64,000 nt of DNA from Acidobacteriaceae bacterium (lineage in GTDB: Bacteria; Acidobacteriota; Terriglobia; Terriglobales; Acidobacteriaceae). The stretch lies in assembly GCA_003134655.1 (NCBI GenBank), contig PLBY01000042.1, positions 1 to 64,000 of the forward strand, read 5' to 3'. The first letter of the stretch is position 1; every line of letters begins with the position of its first letter. Position numbers and translations under genes: made by a program. Below the pieces are notes generated by a model. That model did no database searches. It worked only from the letters and a program-made list of their open reading frames with translations, and was not told where the DNA came from. Shown one piece after another: positions 9,401-16,540 of the stretch.

Positions 9401-9466
9401 CGTAGAGACGTAGCTTGCTACGTCTCTCTTGCCGCCGCCCGAGACGTAGCAAGCTACGTCTCTACG
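9401..9466. repeat. Perfect 26 bp inverted repeat between DUF1800 and DUF1501 genes
   Basis: The arms at 9401-9426 and 9441-9466 are exact reverse complements separated by 14 bp. Each arm is itself a near-palindrome around AGACGTAGC, so the transcript could form either one long hairpin or two short ones. There is no T-tract, so a simple terminator is unlikely. A processing or attenuation signal between the two genes, or a mobile palindrome, fits better. Confidence 0.85.
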
Positions 9467-9472
9467 GGAAGG

Positions 9473-11728
9473 TCACCTCTTCTGAAACTCCGGCGAACCT
9501 AACAGCAGGCCCGCGATTGTACTCGTGTCCGGCGGTCCGGCCGGCTTGATCTGCGGGCTCTTGTTGTCTTGCCCCTCGACCGCAGCATTTTTCGCCGGGG
9601 CTTCAATCTGCGCCATGATCGAGTCGTGCGTCTGCTTCGACACATCGCCCGCCAGCAGTTTGGCTTCAAGCGCAGACAGCGCCACGGTCGCATCCGCAGG
9701 CGGAGGCGGGCCTCCCGCCAGCTGCACGGCATCTACTTTCACTCCGCGGATCTTGCCCGACGTCATGCCTAGAGCAAAATTCATTCGGCCCAGCAGCGCG
9801 GACGAACTCACCCAGGTATCGGCCTTCATCGAATAACCGGTGGGCGGCTGCGCCGAGTATAACGGCATCCCTAAATTCGCGATCTGGCGCGCTAGCGGAA
9901 ATGCGTCGTCCACGTTGGCTCCGGTGGCACGCACGGCCGAGGCGACAAACTCGAGGGGGGTTTTGACCTTGGCGCGATATGTGGTGTCGGCCCAGAATTC
10001 CGGCGAATGGAACAGCGTCGTCAGAACATCGCGAATGTCGCCCTTCGACTTCTCGAACGTCTTCGCCATGCGGTCGACCAGCGCGCGCGGCGGATCATCA
10101 GAAACGAAACGCTGCGCGAGCTTCAACGAAATGAAGTGCGCGGTCTGCGAACTGGTCGCTAGCATGTGCAGCACTTCCTTGCCCTCGTCTTCTCCCTTGG
10201 GCTTGATGCGATGTCCGAGAACAAACTTGGGGCCCGGCTCATGCATGCGAGGCTCATACTTGAATCCCAGGCCCGCGTAAGGCTTCTCGATGGTCCAACC
10301 GGTGAAGACTTTGGCAACTTCGGTGACATCGCGCTGCGAGTAGCCGCCATTCACGCTGAGCGTGTGCAGTTCCAACAATTCGCGGCCGTAGTTCTCGTTC
10401 AGACCGCTGGCCTGCTTACGTTTCGCATTTGGATTCGGCTGCTGCGGAAAGCGGCGCGGACGGCCGTAAGGGCCGTACGGACGCATCGGCCGCGCCGGCA
10501 TGCCCTGAGCCTGAGGAGAGTTAGGGCCGACGCTCATCCAATTGTCGAGATAGAACATCATCGCGGGACTCTTGGCGGTCGCGACCAGCAGATCTTCGAA
10601 CTTGCCCAGGGCGTGCGGGCGGATCACATTCTGTTCGTAGTTGGTGATCAGCACCCGTTCGGGACCTTTGCCGACGAACACATTGAAGTGATTGAACCAG
10701 AAGTCGGTCATCACTTGTTCGAGTTGGCGATCGCTGTAAATAGCCCGCAGCACCTTGGCCTGAATCAGTTCCGACAGCACGGCGGCCTGCGGATTGCTCA
10801 TGGCCATCAGCGTCTCTCTCTGCTTGGGCTCCATGCCGTCGAGAAATTCCTGGCCTTTACCGCCGCGCAGCGAGTCGGCGAAGACTACTTGCTCGGCGGT
10901 CGACATCGCCATGACCTTCTTGTAACGCTGCTCTGGCGAGAGATCCATGAGCCCCTGAATCTTCAGGTCGGCGTAGAGACGATCTTCGCGGCGGCGGGCT
11001 TCGGCATCGTCCGCAGGCGTCGTCTTCGCGTTCGCCGGCGCCATGGACATATTGTTCGCCGGCGCTGTGGAGTGTCCGTCGGCGTTCGCGGGGCTCATCC
11101 CGTTCATCGAATTGTTATCAGCGGCCGGGGCGTCCGGACTGGCCGCGGCAGCTGCGGCGAGTTCTTCAGCGGTCTTGGCAGTATCGTTTGCCGCGGGTCC
11201 GGCCGGAGCGGGAGCAGCCCCTGCAGCTTCATCTCTCCCGGCGTTCTGGTTCCGCCGGTTCTCACTCTTATCAGTCTTCTTCTGCTGCTTTTCCTCAAGG
11301 CGCGCAATCTGCACCTCAATGACGGCTCGCTTTGCGGGATCGGAAGGCATGGACTTCTTGCCGTCCATGTACTGCTTGATCATCTGGTTGTCGGGAAACT
11401 CCTCGACGATCTCCTTCGAACTCATGCGCAACGTGCGGAAAGGCGCCAGGCGGGCTTCGATGGCGTTATCGGGAATCTTTTCGGGATGAAGTTGCAGATC
11501 GATCCAGCGATCGACGCCCATCGCCGTAACCTGCTGGATATCGCCCGGTCGCGGGCCAAAGGTGAGTCGATTGAGCGCCTGCACCGCCCGCTTCTGTTCG
11601 TTCGGGCCGGCATCGCCCGCCTTGTCTTTTTTCTTGGCGAGCAGTTGCGGGACCGCGCACGCGAGGCTCAAGCAGAGCAAAAACAGCGCAAGTTTCCCAA
11701 GGCTGGAACGCCCAAAACTGGATCTCAT
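9473..11728 (-). CDS. DUF1800 domain protein, exported
   Basis: 751 aa from the ATG at 11728, with GGGGAG upstream; a TTG one codon earlier is less likely. It has an N-terminal signal peptide, the DUF1800 opening motif LNRLTFGPRPGD, an Ala/Pro/Asn-rich insertion (about residues 150-240) that looks disordered, then DFWFNHFNVFVGKG, GRELLELHTLSVNGGYS and a C-terminal helical part typical of the family. The gene for its usual partner, a DUF1501 protein, lies immediately downstream. The molecular role of the pair is not established. Confidence 0.9.
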   Translation of the reverse strand: MRSSFGRSSLGKLALFLLCLSLACAVPQLLAKKKDKAGDAGPNEQKRAVQALNRLTFGPRPGDIQQVTAMGVDRWIDLQLHPEKIPDNAIEARLAPFRTLRMSSKEIVEEFPDNQMIKQYMDGKKSMPSDPAKRAVIEVQIARLEEKQQKKTDKSENRRNQNAGRDEAAGAAPAPAGPAANDTAKTAEELAAAAAASPDAPAADNNSMNGMSPANADGHSTAPANNMSMAPANAKTTPADDAEARRREDRLYADLKIQGLMDLSPEQRYKKVMAMSTAEQVVFADSLRGGKGQEFLDGMEPKQRETLMAMSNPQAAVLSELIQAKVLRAIYSDRQLEQVMTDFWFNHFNVFVGKGPERVLITNYEQNVIRPHALGKFEDLLVATAKSPAMMFYLDNWMSVGPNSPQAQGMPARPMRPYGPYGRPRRFPQQPNPNAKRKQASGLNENYGRELLELHTLSVNGGYSQRDVTEVAKVFTGWTIEKPYAGLGFKYEPRMHEPGPKFVLGHRIKPKGEDEGKEVLHMLATSSQTAHFISLKLAQRFVSDDPPRALVDRMAKTFEKSKGDIRDVLTTLFHSPEFWADTTYRAKVKTPLEFVASAVRATGANVDDAFPLARQIANLGMPLYSAQPPTGYSMKADTWVSSSALLGRMNFALGMTSGKIRGVKVDAVQLAGGPPPPADATVALSALEAKLLAGDVSKQTHDSIMAQIEAPAKNAAVEGQDNKSPQIKPAGPPDTSTIAGLLLGSPEFQKR

Positions 11729-11864
11729 CAAGACTCCCCCACCGAGCAGGTCCTCACATTATGAACCCTCACGGGCGAAAAAGTTGCTATCGGATGTGAT
11801 TCCGGGAAGGCTTGAAAGTGATTGTAGGATAAGGGGTTCGGAGGCGCAACCGGTTGGGACGAAG

Positions 11865-13130
11865 CTAGTGTCCGCTCTCTTTGGTGAGATACATTCGGCC
11901 ACGCGACACTTTGTGCTGCAGAGTGGCGGCGAGTTGGTCGATGTCAGTTGCCGAGATGTTCACCTGCATGGAGTCTAAGAACGGAGTTCGGTTGCTGCCC
12001 ACGGCGTCGCGGCGCACTTGAATCAGCAATCCCTGCACAACGTTCGGATCGAATTTATCGGGAGCCATGCGAACCAGATCGCTCAGAGCGCTACCCACCG
12101 ACAGCGGAGCGCGATAGGGACGAGCGCTGGTCATGGCATCGAACGAGTCAGCGACGCCCACGATGCGAACGGACAACGGCACGTCGTCTTGACCGAGTTT
12201 GTCGGGATAGCCGGAGCCATCGCTGCGCTCGTGATGCCAGCGCACGGTCTCGGGAATCCTGGGCCAGGGAAATTGCACGCTGCTGACGATCTGGTGGCCG
12301 ACGGTGGTGTGGTCCGCCATCTCACGAATCTCTTCCGGATTGAGCGCTCCGGGCTTGCCGAACAGGCGTCGATCGACGGCGACTTTTCCAATGTCGTGCA
12401 GGTATCCGGCACTGCGCAGCGCCGCCACGTCGCTGGATTCCATGCCCATAGCCTCGCCGATGGCCGAGGCGTAGCGGCCAACCCGCAGCGAGTGTCCGTG
12501 AATGTTGACATGCTTGACGTCGATGGCGGTGGCAAAGGCTTCGAGTGCGTTGTCGTAGAAACCGTGCAGCGACGCCATGAGCCGCAGATTCTCGGAAACG
12601 CGCTGCGCGATGGTTTGCGTCAGCGCGTGATTCTGCACGGCCAGTGCGATGTAGCTGCAGAGAAGTTCGAGCGCGTCGAGTTCGCTGTCTTCGTAGAGCG
12701 CGTCGCCCGGTCGGCGGCCGAGAGCGACCACTCCGGCCAGGCGTCCACCGGCTTTCAGCGGAGCGAGGCACTTGAACAACTCCGGCGCGACGTTGCCATT
12801 GGAACTCAGAAACACCGGATAAGTGGACGAGTTGAGCACAATGGGACCACGCGCTGCGGTGAGCGCATGCACATGTTTAGGAAGGAGAGGAATGAAGGCG
12901 GGATCGGGCATCAGGGCGAATCCCTGTGCCGAGGCCGAGGTCAGCATGGCGGGCTTGTCATTGAAGAGAAGGAGCACACCTTCGCGCGCGCCCGCCGCTT
13001 CCATGATGGCTGACAGCATCAGCCGCGACGTTTCCGAAAACTCGCGCTCCGCCGTGAGTGCGGGACCGAGCTCGGAAAGCGCCTCAACCGTGTGCAACAG
13101 CCGCCGTAAATTGTGTGTCTGAATCGCCAC
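11865..13130 (-). CDS. GAF and HD-GYP domain protein (putative c-di-GMP phosphodiesterase)
   Basis: About 421 aa if the GTG at 13130 is used. The open frame runs further upstream to 13502, but that stretch crosses a dispersed repeat and the end of the HAD gene, so it is unlikely to be translated. A GAF-like sensor domain (about residues 25-170) is followed by HD-GYP with HDIGK at 245-249, then HHERSDGSGYP. HD-GYP proteins typically hydrolyse cyclic di-GMP; the signal sensed here is unknown. No ribosome site is visible, so the start is uncertain. Confidence 0.85.
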   Translation of the reverse strand: MAIQTHNLRRLLHTVEALSELGPALTAEREFSETSRLMLSAIMEAAGAREGVLLLFNDKPAMLTSASAQGFALMPDPAFIPLLPKHVHALTAARGPIVLNSSTYPVFLSSNGNVAPELFKCLAPLKAGGRLAGVVALGRRPGDALYEDSELDALELLCSYIALAVQNHALTQTIAQRVSENLRLMASLHGFYDNALEAFATAIDVKHVNIHGHSLRVGRYASAIGEAMGMESSDVAALRSAGYLHDIGKVAVDRRLFGKPGALNPEEIREMADHTTVGHQIVSSVQFPWPRIPETVRWHHERSDGSGYPDKLGQDDVPLSVRIVGVADSFDAMTSARPYRAPLSVGSALSDLVRMAPDKFDPNVVQGLLIQVRRDAVGSNRTPFLDSMQVNISATDIDQLAATLQHKVSRGRMYLTKESGH

Positions 13131-13318
13131 TGACGAAGTGGGAGCCAGATCGCAGAGCAAGACGAGGGTAACACGCGGGAAATGCTCAACGCGAGAGCGC
13201 TTGTTGGTTAGTTTGATGCGGTATTGACGAAGATGAAAACACCGTGACGAGGCTGATTCCGCCGCTGGCGGGCCATAGCGGGCGCGGGCGACGTCGCTTT
13301 TACAGCGTGAAGGCTTTG

Positions 13319-13374
13319 ACCACAGAGGACACAGAGGCTCCCTGTTTCTCTGTGTCCTCCGTGTCCTCTGTGGT
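13319..13374. repeat. Inverted pair of CACAGAGGA-type tandem arrays
   Basis: The left arm (13319-13337) reads ACCACAGAGGACACAGAGG and the right arm (13348-13374) is an extended, imperfect reverse complement, giving a hairpin of about 19 bp or more with a short loop. Related arms occur at 28098-28117, 49958-50031 and 52626-52699. It lies in the 250 bp gap between the HAD and HD-GYP genes, which otherwise shows nothing recognisable. Confidence 0.85.
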
Positions 13375-13380
13375 TGAAAT

Positions 13381-14073
13381 TTAGAAGTGCTCGCGGAGTT
13401 CGGCGAAGCGGCCAACGATGAGGAGTTTCTGTTTCGGAGGAGCGGAGTTGACCTCTTCGTGTTCCAGGATCCAGGTGTTGCCGTGAGAAACGAAGACGGC
13501 ATGCAGGCCCGCGGCCATCGCGGGATTAATGTCGGACTTCGGGCTGTTGCCGACCATCCACGTCATATCGGGCTCGAGGTCGTGTTTCTCGACCACGCAC
13601 GCGTAGGCTACCGGATCCTTCTCGGCCACGATTTCGACAGACGCGAAATATTCCCGCAGACCGGAACGCTCGACCTTGCCCGACTGCTCGGCGATCGCTC
13701 CCTTCGTCATCAGGATCAGATCGTGTCGCTGCGATAGGTACTGCAGGGTCTCAGGCACTTCGGGCAAAAGCTCGACGGGATGCGCAGAGATCGTATGCGC
13801 AAAGCTGTGGATCTGGGCGTGCGACTCAGGCGTAACCGGGCCGACGCTAAGGCGTTCGAAGGTATCAACCAACGCATGCGCGAAACTGTGCAAGCCGTAA
13901 CCGTGCTTCACGATGCATTCGCGTTCCACGTCGTTGAGCACTTCGCGCACTTGCTCGGGAGGGAACTCGTGGTGATTCAGGAACGAGATGAACTGCGCGA
14001 TGGCGCGCTCGAAATAGATGTTGTTCTCCCAGAGCGTGTCGTCGGCGTCGATGAGGAGGGTTTGGGGAAGCAA
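13381..14073 (-). CDS. HAD family hydrolase (nucleotidase/phosphatase-like)
   Basis: About 230 aa from a TTG at 14073. A TTG at 14121 would extend the protein through a heptamer repeat and is less likely. Motif I is DADDTLWE, motif II is in LILMTKGA, and motif III/IV is in MVGNSPKSDINPA, which together make a complete HAD phosphatase core with an inserted helical cap. It resembles YjjG-type nucleotidases or phosphoglycolate-type phosphatases, but the substrate cannot be fixed. It is the gene just upstream of the HD-GYP gene on the same strand. Confidence 0.85.
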   Translation of the reverse strand: MLPQTLLIDADDTLWENNIYFERAIAQFISFLNHHEFPPEQVREVLNDVERECIVKHGYGLHSFAHALVDTFERLSVGPVTPESHAQIHSFAHTISAHPVELLPEVPETLQYLSQRHDLILMTKGAIAEQSGKVERSGLREYFASVEIVAEKDPVAYACVVEKHDLEPDMTWMVGNSPKSDINPAMAAGLHAVFVSHGNTWILEHEEVNSAPPKQKLLIVGRFAELREHF

Positions 14074-14074
14074 G

Positions 14075-14115
14075 CTTTTGGCTCTTAGCTCTTGGCTGTT
14101 AGCTCTTAGCTCAAA
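14075..14115. repeat. Heptamer tandem array (AGCTCTT units)
   Basis: Five or six imperfect copies of a 7 bp unit (GGCTCTT, AGCTCTT, GGCTGTT, AGCTCTT) are immediately upstream of the HAD coding region on its strand. The same type of unit is seen at 30845-30862, 35642-35671 and 53120-53183. This is one arm only; no inverted partner is near. Confidence 0.8.
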
Positions 14116-14217
14116 TCCCAACGTCTCAGGCTTTTTGGGACCTCGCAGAGCAGTGACTACATTTCTTGGCGACAGTTTTGGCTAACGTGAACGAGGAGCT
14201 CCAGATAAGAGCTTCCC

Positions 14218-15096
14218 TTACACCCAATCCACTTTCGCTTCCGGCCCGATGATGCCTGCCTTGTGTCCCATGTCGAGCAGGCGGCGGACGGCTTCGCGGC
14301 CGTCGGGGCCGTAGTCGAGGGTGCGCTCGTTCACGTACATGCCGATGAATTTGTCGGCGGACGATGTGTCGAGATCGCGAGCAAACTGCATCGCGTAAGA
14401 CAAAGCCTCTTCGCGGTGATCGAGTCCGTACTGGATGCTCTCTCGTAGGGCTGCGGTAACCACGGGCATTAACTCGGGACCCAGGGCCCGGCGAATCGCG
14501 TTGCCTCCCAGGGGCAGCGGAAGACCGGTCACCTTCCCCCACCACTTGCCAAGATCCACAATACGGTGCAGGCCCGATTTGTCGTAGGTCAACTGGCCTT
14601 CGTGAATGATCAGGCCCGCTTCGTACTTGCCTTCGAGCACCTGCGGGATGATCTGGTCGAACGGAACGACTTCGGTTTCGATGCCGGGAGCGAACAACTG
14701 CAACGCCAGAAAGGCCGTGGTGAGCGTGCCCGGAACAGCGATGCGCTTGCTCTTGATTTCGGCGGCGGTGAAAGGGCGCGGCGAAACTATCATCGGCCCG
14801 TAACCCTCGCCCACGCTGCCGCCGCAGGTCATCAGTGCGTACTTATCCTGCACATACGGATAGGCGTGGAACGAAATCGCGCTGACGTCATACACGCCCT
14901 CGCGCGCCTTCTGGTTCAGCGTTTCGATATCGCAAAGGGTGTGGGTGAAGCGCAGGCCAGGAGTGCGGACCTTGTTCGTAGCCAGGCCGTAGAACATGAA
15001 GGCGTCATCGGAATCCGGGCTGTGGGCGACGGTAATCTCGCGGACACCAGCGGAACCGACACCCGGCGCTTTGGTTGTTTCGGATACTACTGTCAT
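14218..15096 (-). CDS. mqnD: 1,4-dihydroxy-6-naphthoate synthase
   Basis: 292 aa. It has a periplasmic-binding-protein-like fold of the MqnD family, which cleaves cyclic de-hypoxanthine futalosine to 1,4-dihydroxy-6-naphthoate. Typical segments are [12 protein letters not shown] near the N-terminus, SFHAYPYV and [14 protein letters not shown] site lies upstream of the ATG at 15096. It follows bioY by 15 bp and is likely in the same transcript. mqnC (0-1 kb) and mqnA (20.8 kb) complete most of the pathway in this window. Confidence 0.93.
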   Translation of the reverse strand: MTVVSETTKAPGVGSAGVREITVAHSPDSDDAFMFYGLATNKVRTPGLRFTHTLCDIETLNQKAREGVYDVSAISFHAYPYVQDKYALMTCGGSVGEGYGPMIVSPRPFTAAEIKSKRIAVPGTLTTAFLALQLFAPGIETEVVPFDQIIPQVLEGKYEAGLIIHEGQLTYDKSGLHRIVDLGKWWGKVTGLPLPLGGNAIRRALGPELMPVVTAALRESIQYGLDHREEALSYAMQFARDLDTSSADKFIGMYVNERTLDYGPDGREAVRRLLDMGHKAGIIGPEAKVDWV

Positions 15097-15111
15097 CTTT
15101 TCTCCAGGAAT

Positions 15112-15699
15112 CTACTGCTTGACTGCGTTACGGCGCCAGCGATTGGCAATACCAGCGGCCAACATCACTTTGATCACTTCCGCGGCCAGGAACCAGTAAA
15201 GGCCGAGGTAAGCTGCTTTCGCCAACGAATGCGTGTAGACGTAGAGCCAGGTCAGGCCTCCGGCGAAAAGCAATATTTCAGCGAGGAACCCGGCGATGGC
15301 TGCGCGCAGGAAGCTCTTGGTGCCGCGCTCGAAGATGTAGCCGGCCAAGAAAGCGACGAAGGGGTAAGCCATCAGAAAACCGCCTGTCGGGCCAAGGATC
15401 TGCGCGATTCCGTGCAGACCCACGGAACTAGTGCTGAACACCGGCAATCCGACCGCGCCCTCCATCAAATAGAGAGCGAGCGCCGCAAAGCCGCGACGAC
15501 TGCCCAGCATCAATCCGACCAGAAGCACGCCCATGTTCTGCACCGTGAGTGGAACGGGCGTAAGGGGCATCAACGGAATTGTGATGTGGGCGCATAGAGC
15601 AATAACCAGGCTCGCGCCTACCACTAGAGCAACCTGGCGCGAGGCTTCAAGGGCCCGCTCTTGCGGAGTGCTTAAAATTTGAATTGCTGACTTTGCCAT
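15112..15699 (-). CDS. bioY: Biotin transporter BioY (ECF S component)
   Basis: 195 aa from the ATG at 15699, chosen for the GGAGGT site 8 bp upstream; a start 24 bp earlier lacks one. Six hydrophobic helices and the conserved blocks LTVQNMGVLLVGLMLGSRRG, YLMEGAVGLPVF and GPTGGFLMAY identify BioY, the substrate-binding membrane unit for biotin uptake. The energy-coupling genes (ecfA, ecfT) are not nearby, so BioY here either works alone or uses components elsewhere. mqnD is just downstream and a microprotein gene just upstream. Confidence 0.93.
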   Translation of the reverse strand: MAKSAIQILSTPQERALEASRQVALVVGASLVIALCAHITIPLMPLTPVPLTVQNMGVLLVGLMLGSRRGFAALALYLMEGAVGLPVFSTSSVGLHGIAQILGPTGGFLMAYPFVAFLAGYIFERGTKSFLRAAIAGFLAEILLFAGGLTWLYVYTHSLAKAAYLGLYWFLAAEVIKVMLAAGIANRWRRNAVKQ

Positions 15700-15732
15700 G
15701 ACTTGACCTCCAATCGCAGCCAACTTCCGCGT

Positions 15733-15894
15733 TCAATGCTGTTCGGGCTGGCGCGGGCGTTCCACTTCACTTAGCGGAGCGTCGTGCGAGACGTGTGCCT
15801 TCTGCAGATGCCGACGCAGGCGCATATACAGGGCGATGGCCACGCACACTACGACCAGCGTGCTCACGCCCAGTATCAGAAACCACCAGATCAT
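15733..15894 (-). CDS. Single-pass membrane microprotein upstream of bioY
   Basis: 53 aa. A hydrophobic N-terminal helix (about residues 2-23) is followed by an RLRRH basic stretch and a hydrophilic tail, the layout of a small inner-membrane protein with a cytoplasmic tail. The ATG at 15894 lacks a strong ribosome site. It ends 33 bp before bioY in the same direction, which suggests co-transcription. No family recognised. The clean topology makes it more likely real than chance. Confidence 0.55.
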   Translation of the reverse strand: MIWWFLILGVSTLVVVCVAIALYMRLRRHLQKAHVSHDAPLSEVERPRQPEQH

Positions 15895-15922
15895 CCGCAC
15901 AGCCGACTAGGATAACAGATGC

Positions 15923-15971
15923 GGCGTCGCGGGAAGTGATTGTGCTCACAGGAAATGAGTCTCGCGACGCC
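15923..15971 (-). promoter_or_regulatory. Hairpin in the leader of the bioY-mqnD operon
   Basis: A perfect 9 bp stem (GGCGTCGCG at 15923-15931 with CGCGACGCC at 15963-15971) encloses a 31 nt loop. It lies between the end of an upstream same-strand gene and the microprotein start. No T-tract follows. It could be a terminator for the upstream gene or a leader element of the bioY operon. I do not recognise a known riboswitch. Confidence 0.4.
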
Positions 15972-15994
15972 CCGGCAGTCGAGGGACGAGAAGC

Positions 15995-16456
15995 CTAGCT
16001 GGCCTTACGCTCGGCGCGTTTCTGGCGCATGATCTCCACGCGCTTGACCATGAATTGCAGGCGGTCCCGGCCCCACTTCGTGTGGGTGATCACCTTCTCG
16101 ATGTTGAGGAAGAAATGAGGGTCGCCCACTTTTTCGCGCAGTTCCTTGAGGAACGGCTGGACCTTGGCGAAGATGAGGAACATCTCGCCGCTCACCGACG
16201 GTTGCAGGAACAGTTCCTCATTCAAGGCGCCCAGCAGGACGAACGACGCCGCCATGTTCCAATAGCCGGCTACCTGGCGAAACCAGTTATTTTCCTGCGC
16301 TCCCATGGCAAAAGCGACATTCATCACGTCGTCCGCGCTCTGGGGAAAAAATTCGGCGCCCCACCAGTTGCGGGCCTTGCGCATTTCGGCCTCGCGGCGC
16401 AACTCGTAGAGTTCCAGGATCAGGTGGGCATCGGATAGGGTGGGTTTCTTAGCCAT
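15995..16456 (-). CDS. Conserved hypothetical protein
   Basis: 153 aa, soluble and mostly helical by composition, with an N-terminal SDAHLILELYELRREAEMRKAR helical region and a Trp-rich middle (NWWGAEFFPQSADD). No signal peptide, transmembrane segment or known catalytic motif was seen. It lies 84 bp downstream of topA in the same direction and may be read with it. The structured, non-repetitive composition makes a real gene likely. Function unknown. Confidence 0.7.
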   Translation of the reverse strand: MAKKPTLSDAHLILELYELRREAEMRKARNWWGAEFFPQSADDVMNVAFAMGAQENNWFRQVAGYWNMAASFVLLGALNEELFLQPSVSGEMFLIFAKVQPFLKELREKVGDPHFFLNIEKVITHTKWGRDRLQFMVKRVEIMRQKRAERKAS

Positions 16457-16540
16457 TATTCTCTCCGTTTAGATAAACGCTGGTGGAAAAGTTAGACGAT
16501 TTGACGAGCGCCCGAGAATCAAAATACTCTCGCTGATTCC

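Noticed and set aside
10166-11764. 532-codon open frame on the plus strand
   Set aside because: It is antisense to the DUF1800 gene, with Arg/His-rich composition typical of shadow frames in GC-rich DNA.
13319-13374. Possible CRISPR repeats
   Set aside because: Units are 7-10 bp with no regular spacers and are arranged as inverted pairs; no cas genes are nearby.
13131-13502. N-terminal extension of the HD-GYP open frame
   Set aside because: It passes through a dispersed repeat and overlaps the HAD gene; its translation is low complexity and not domain-like.
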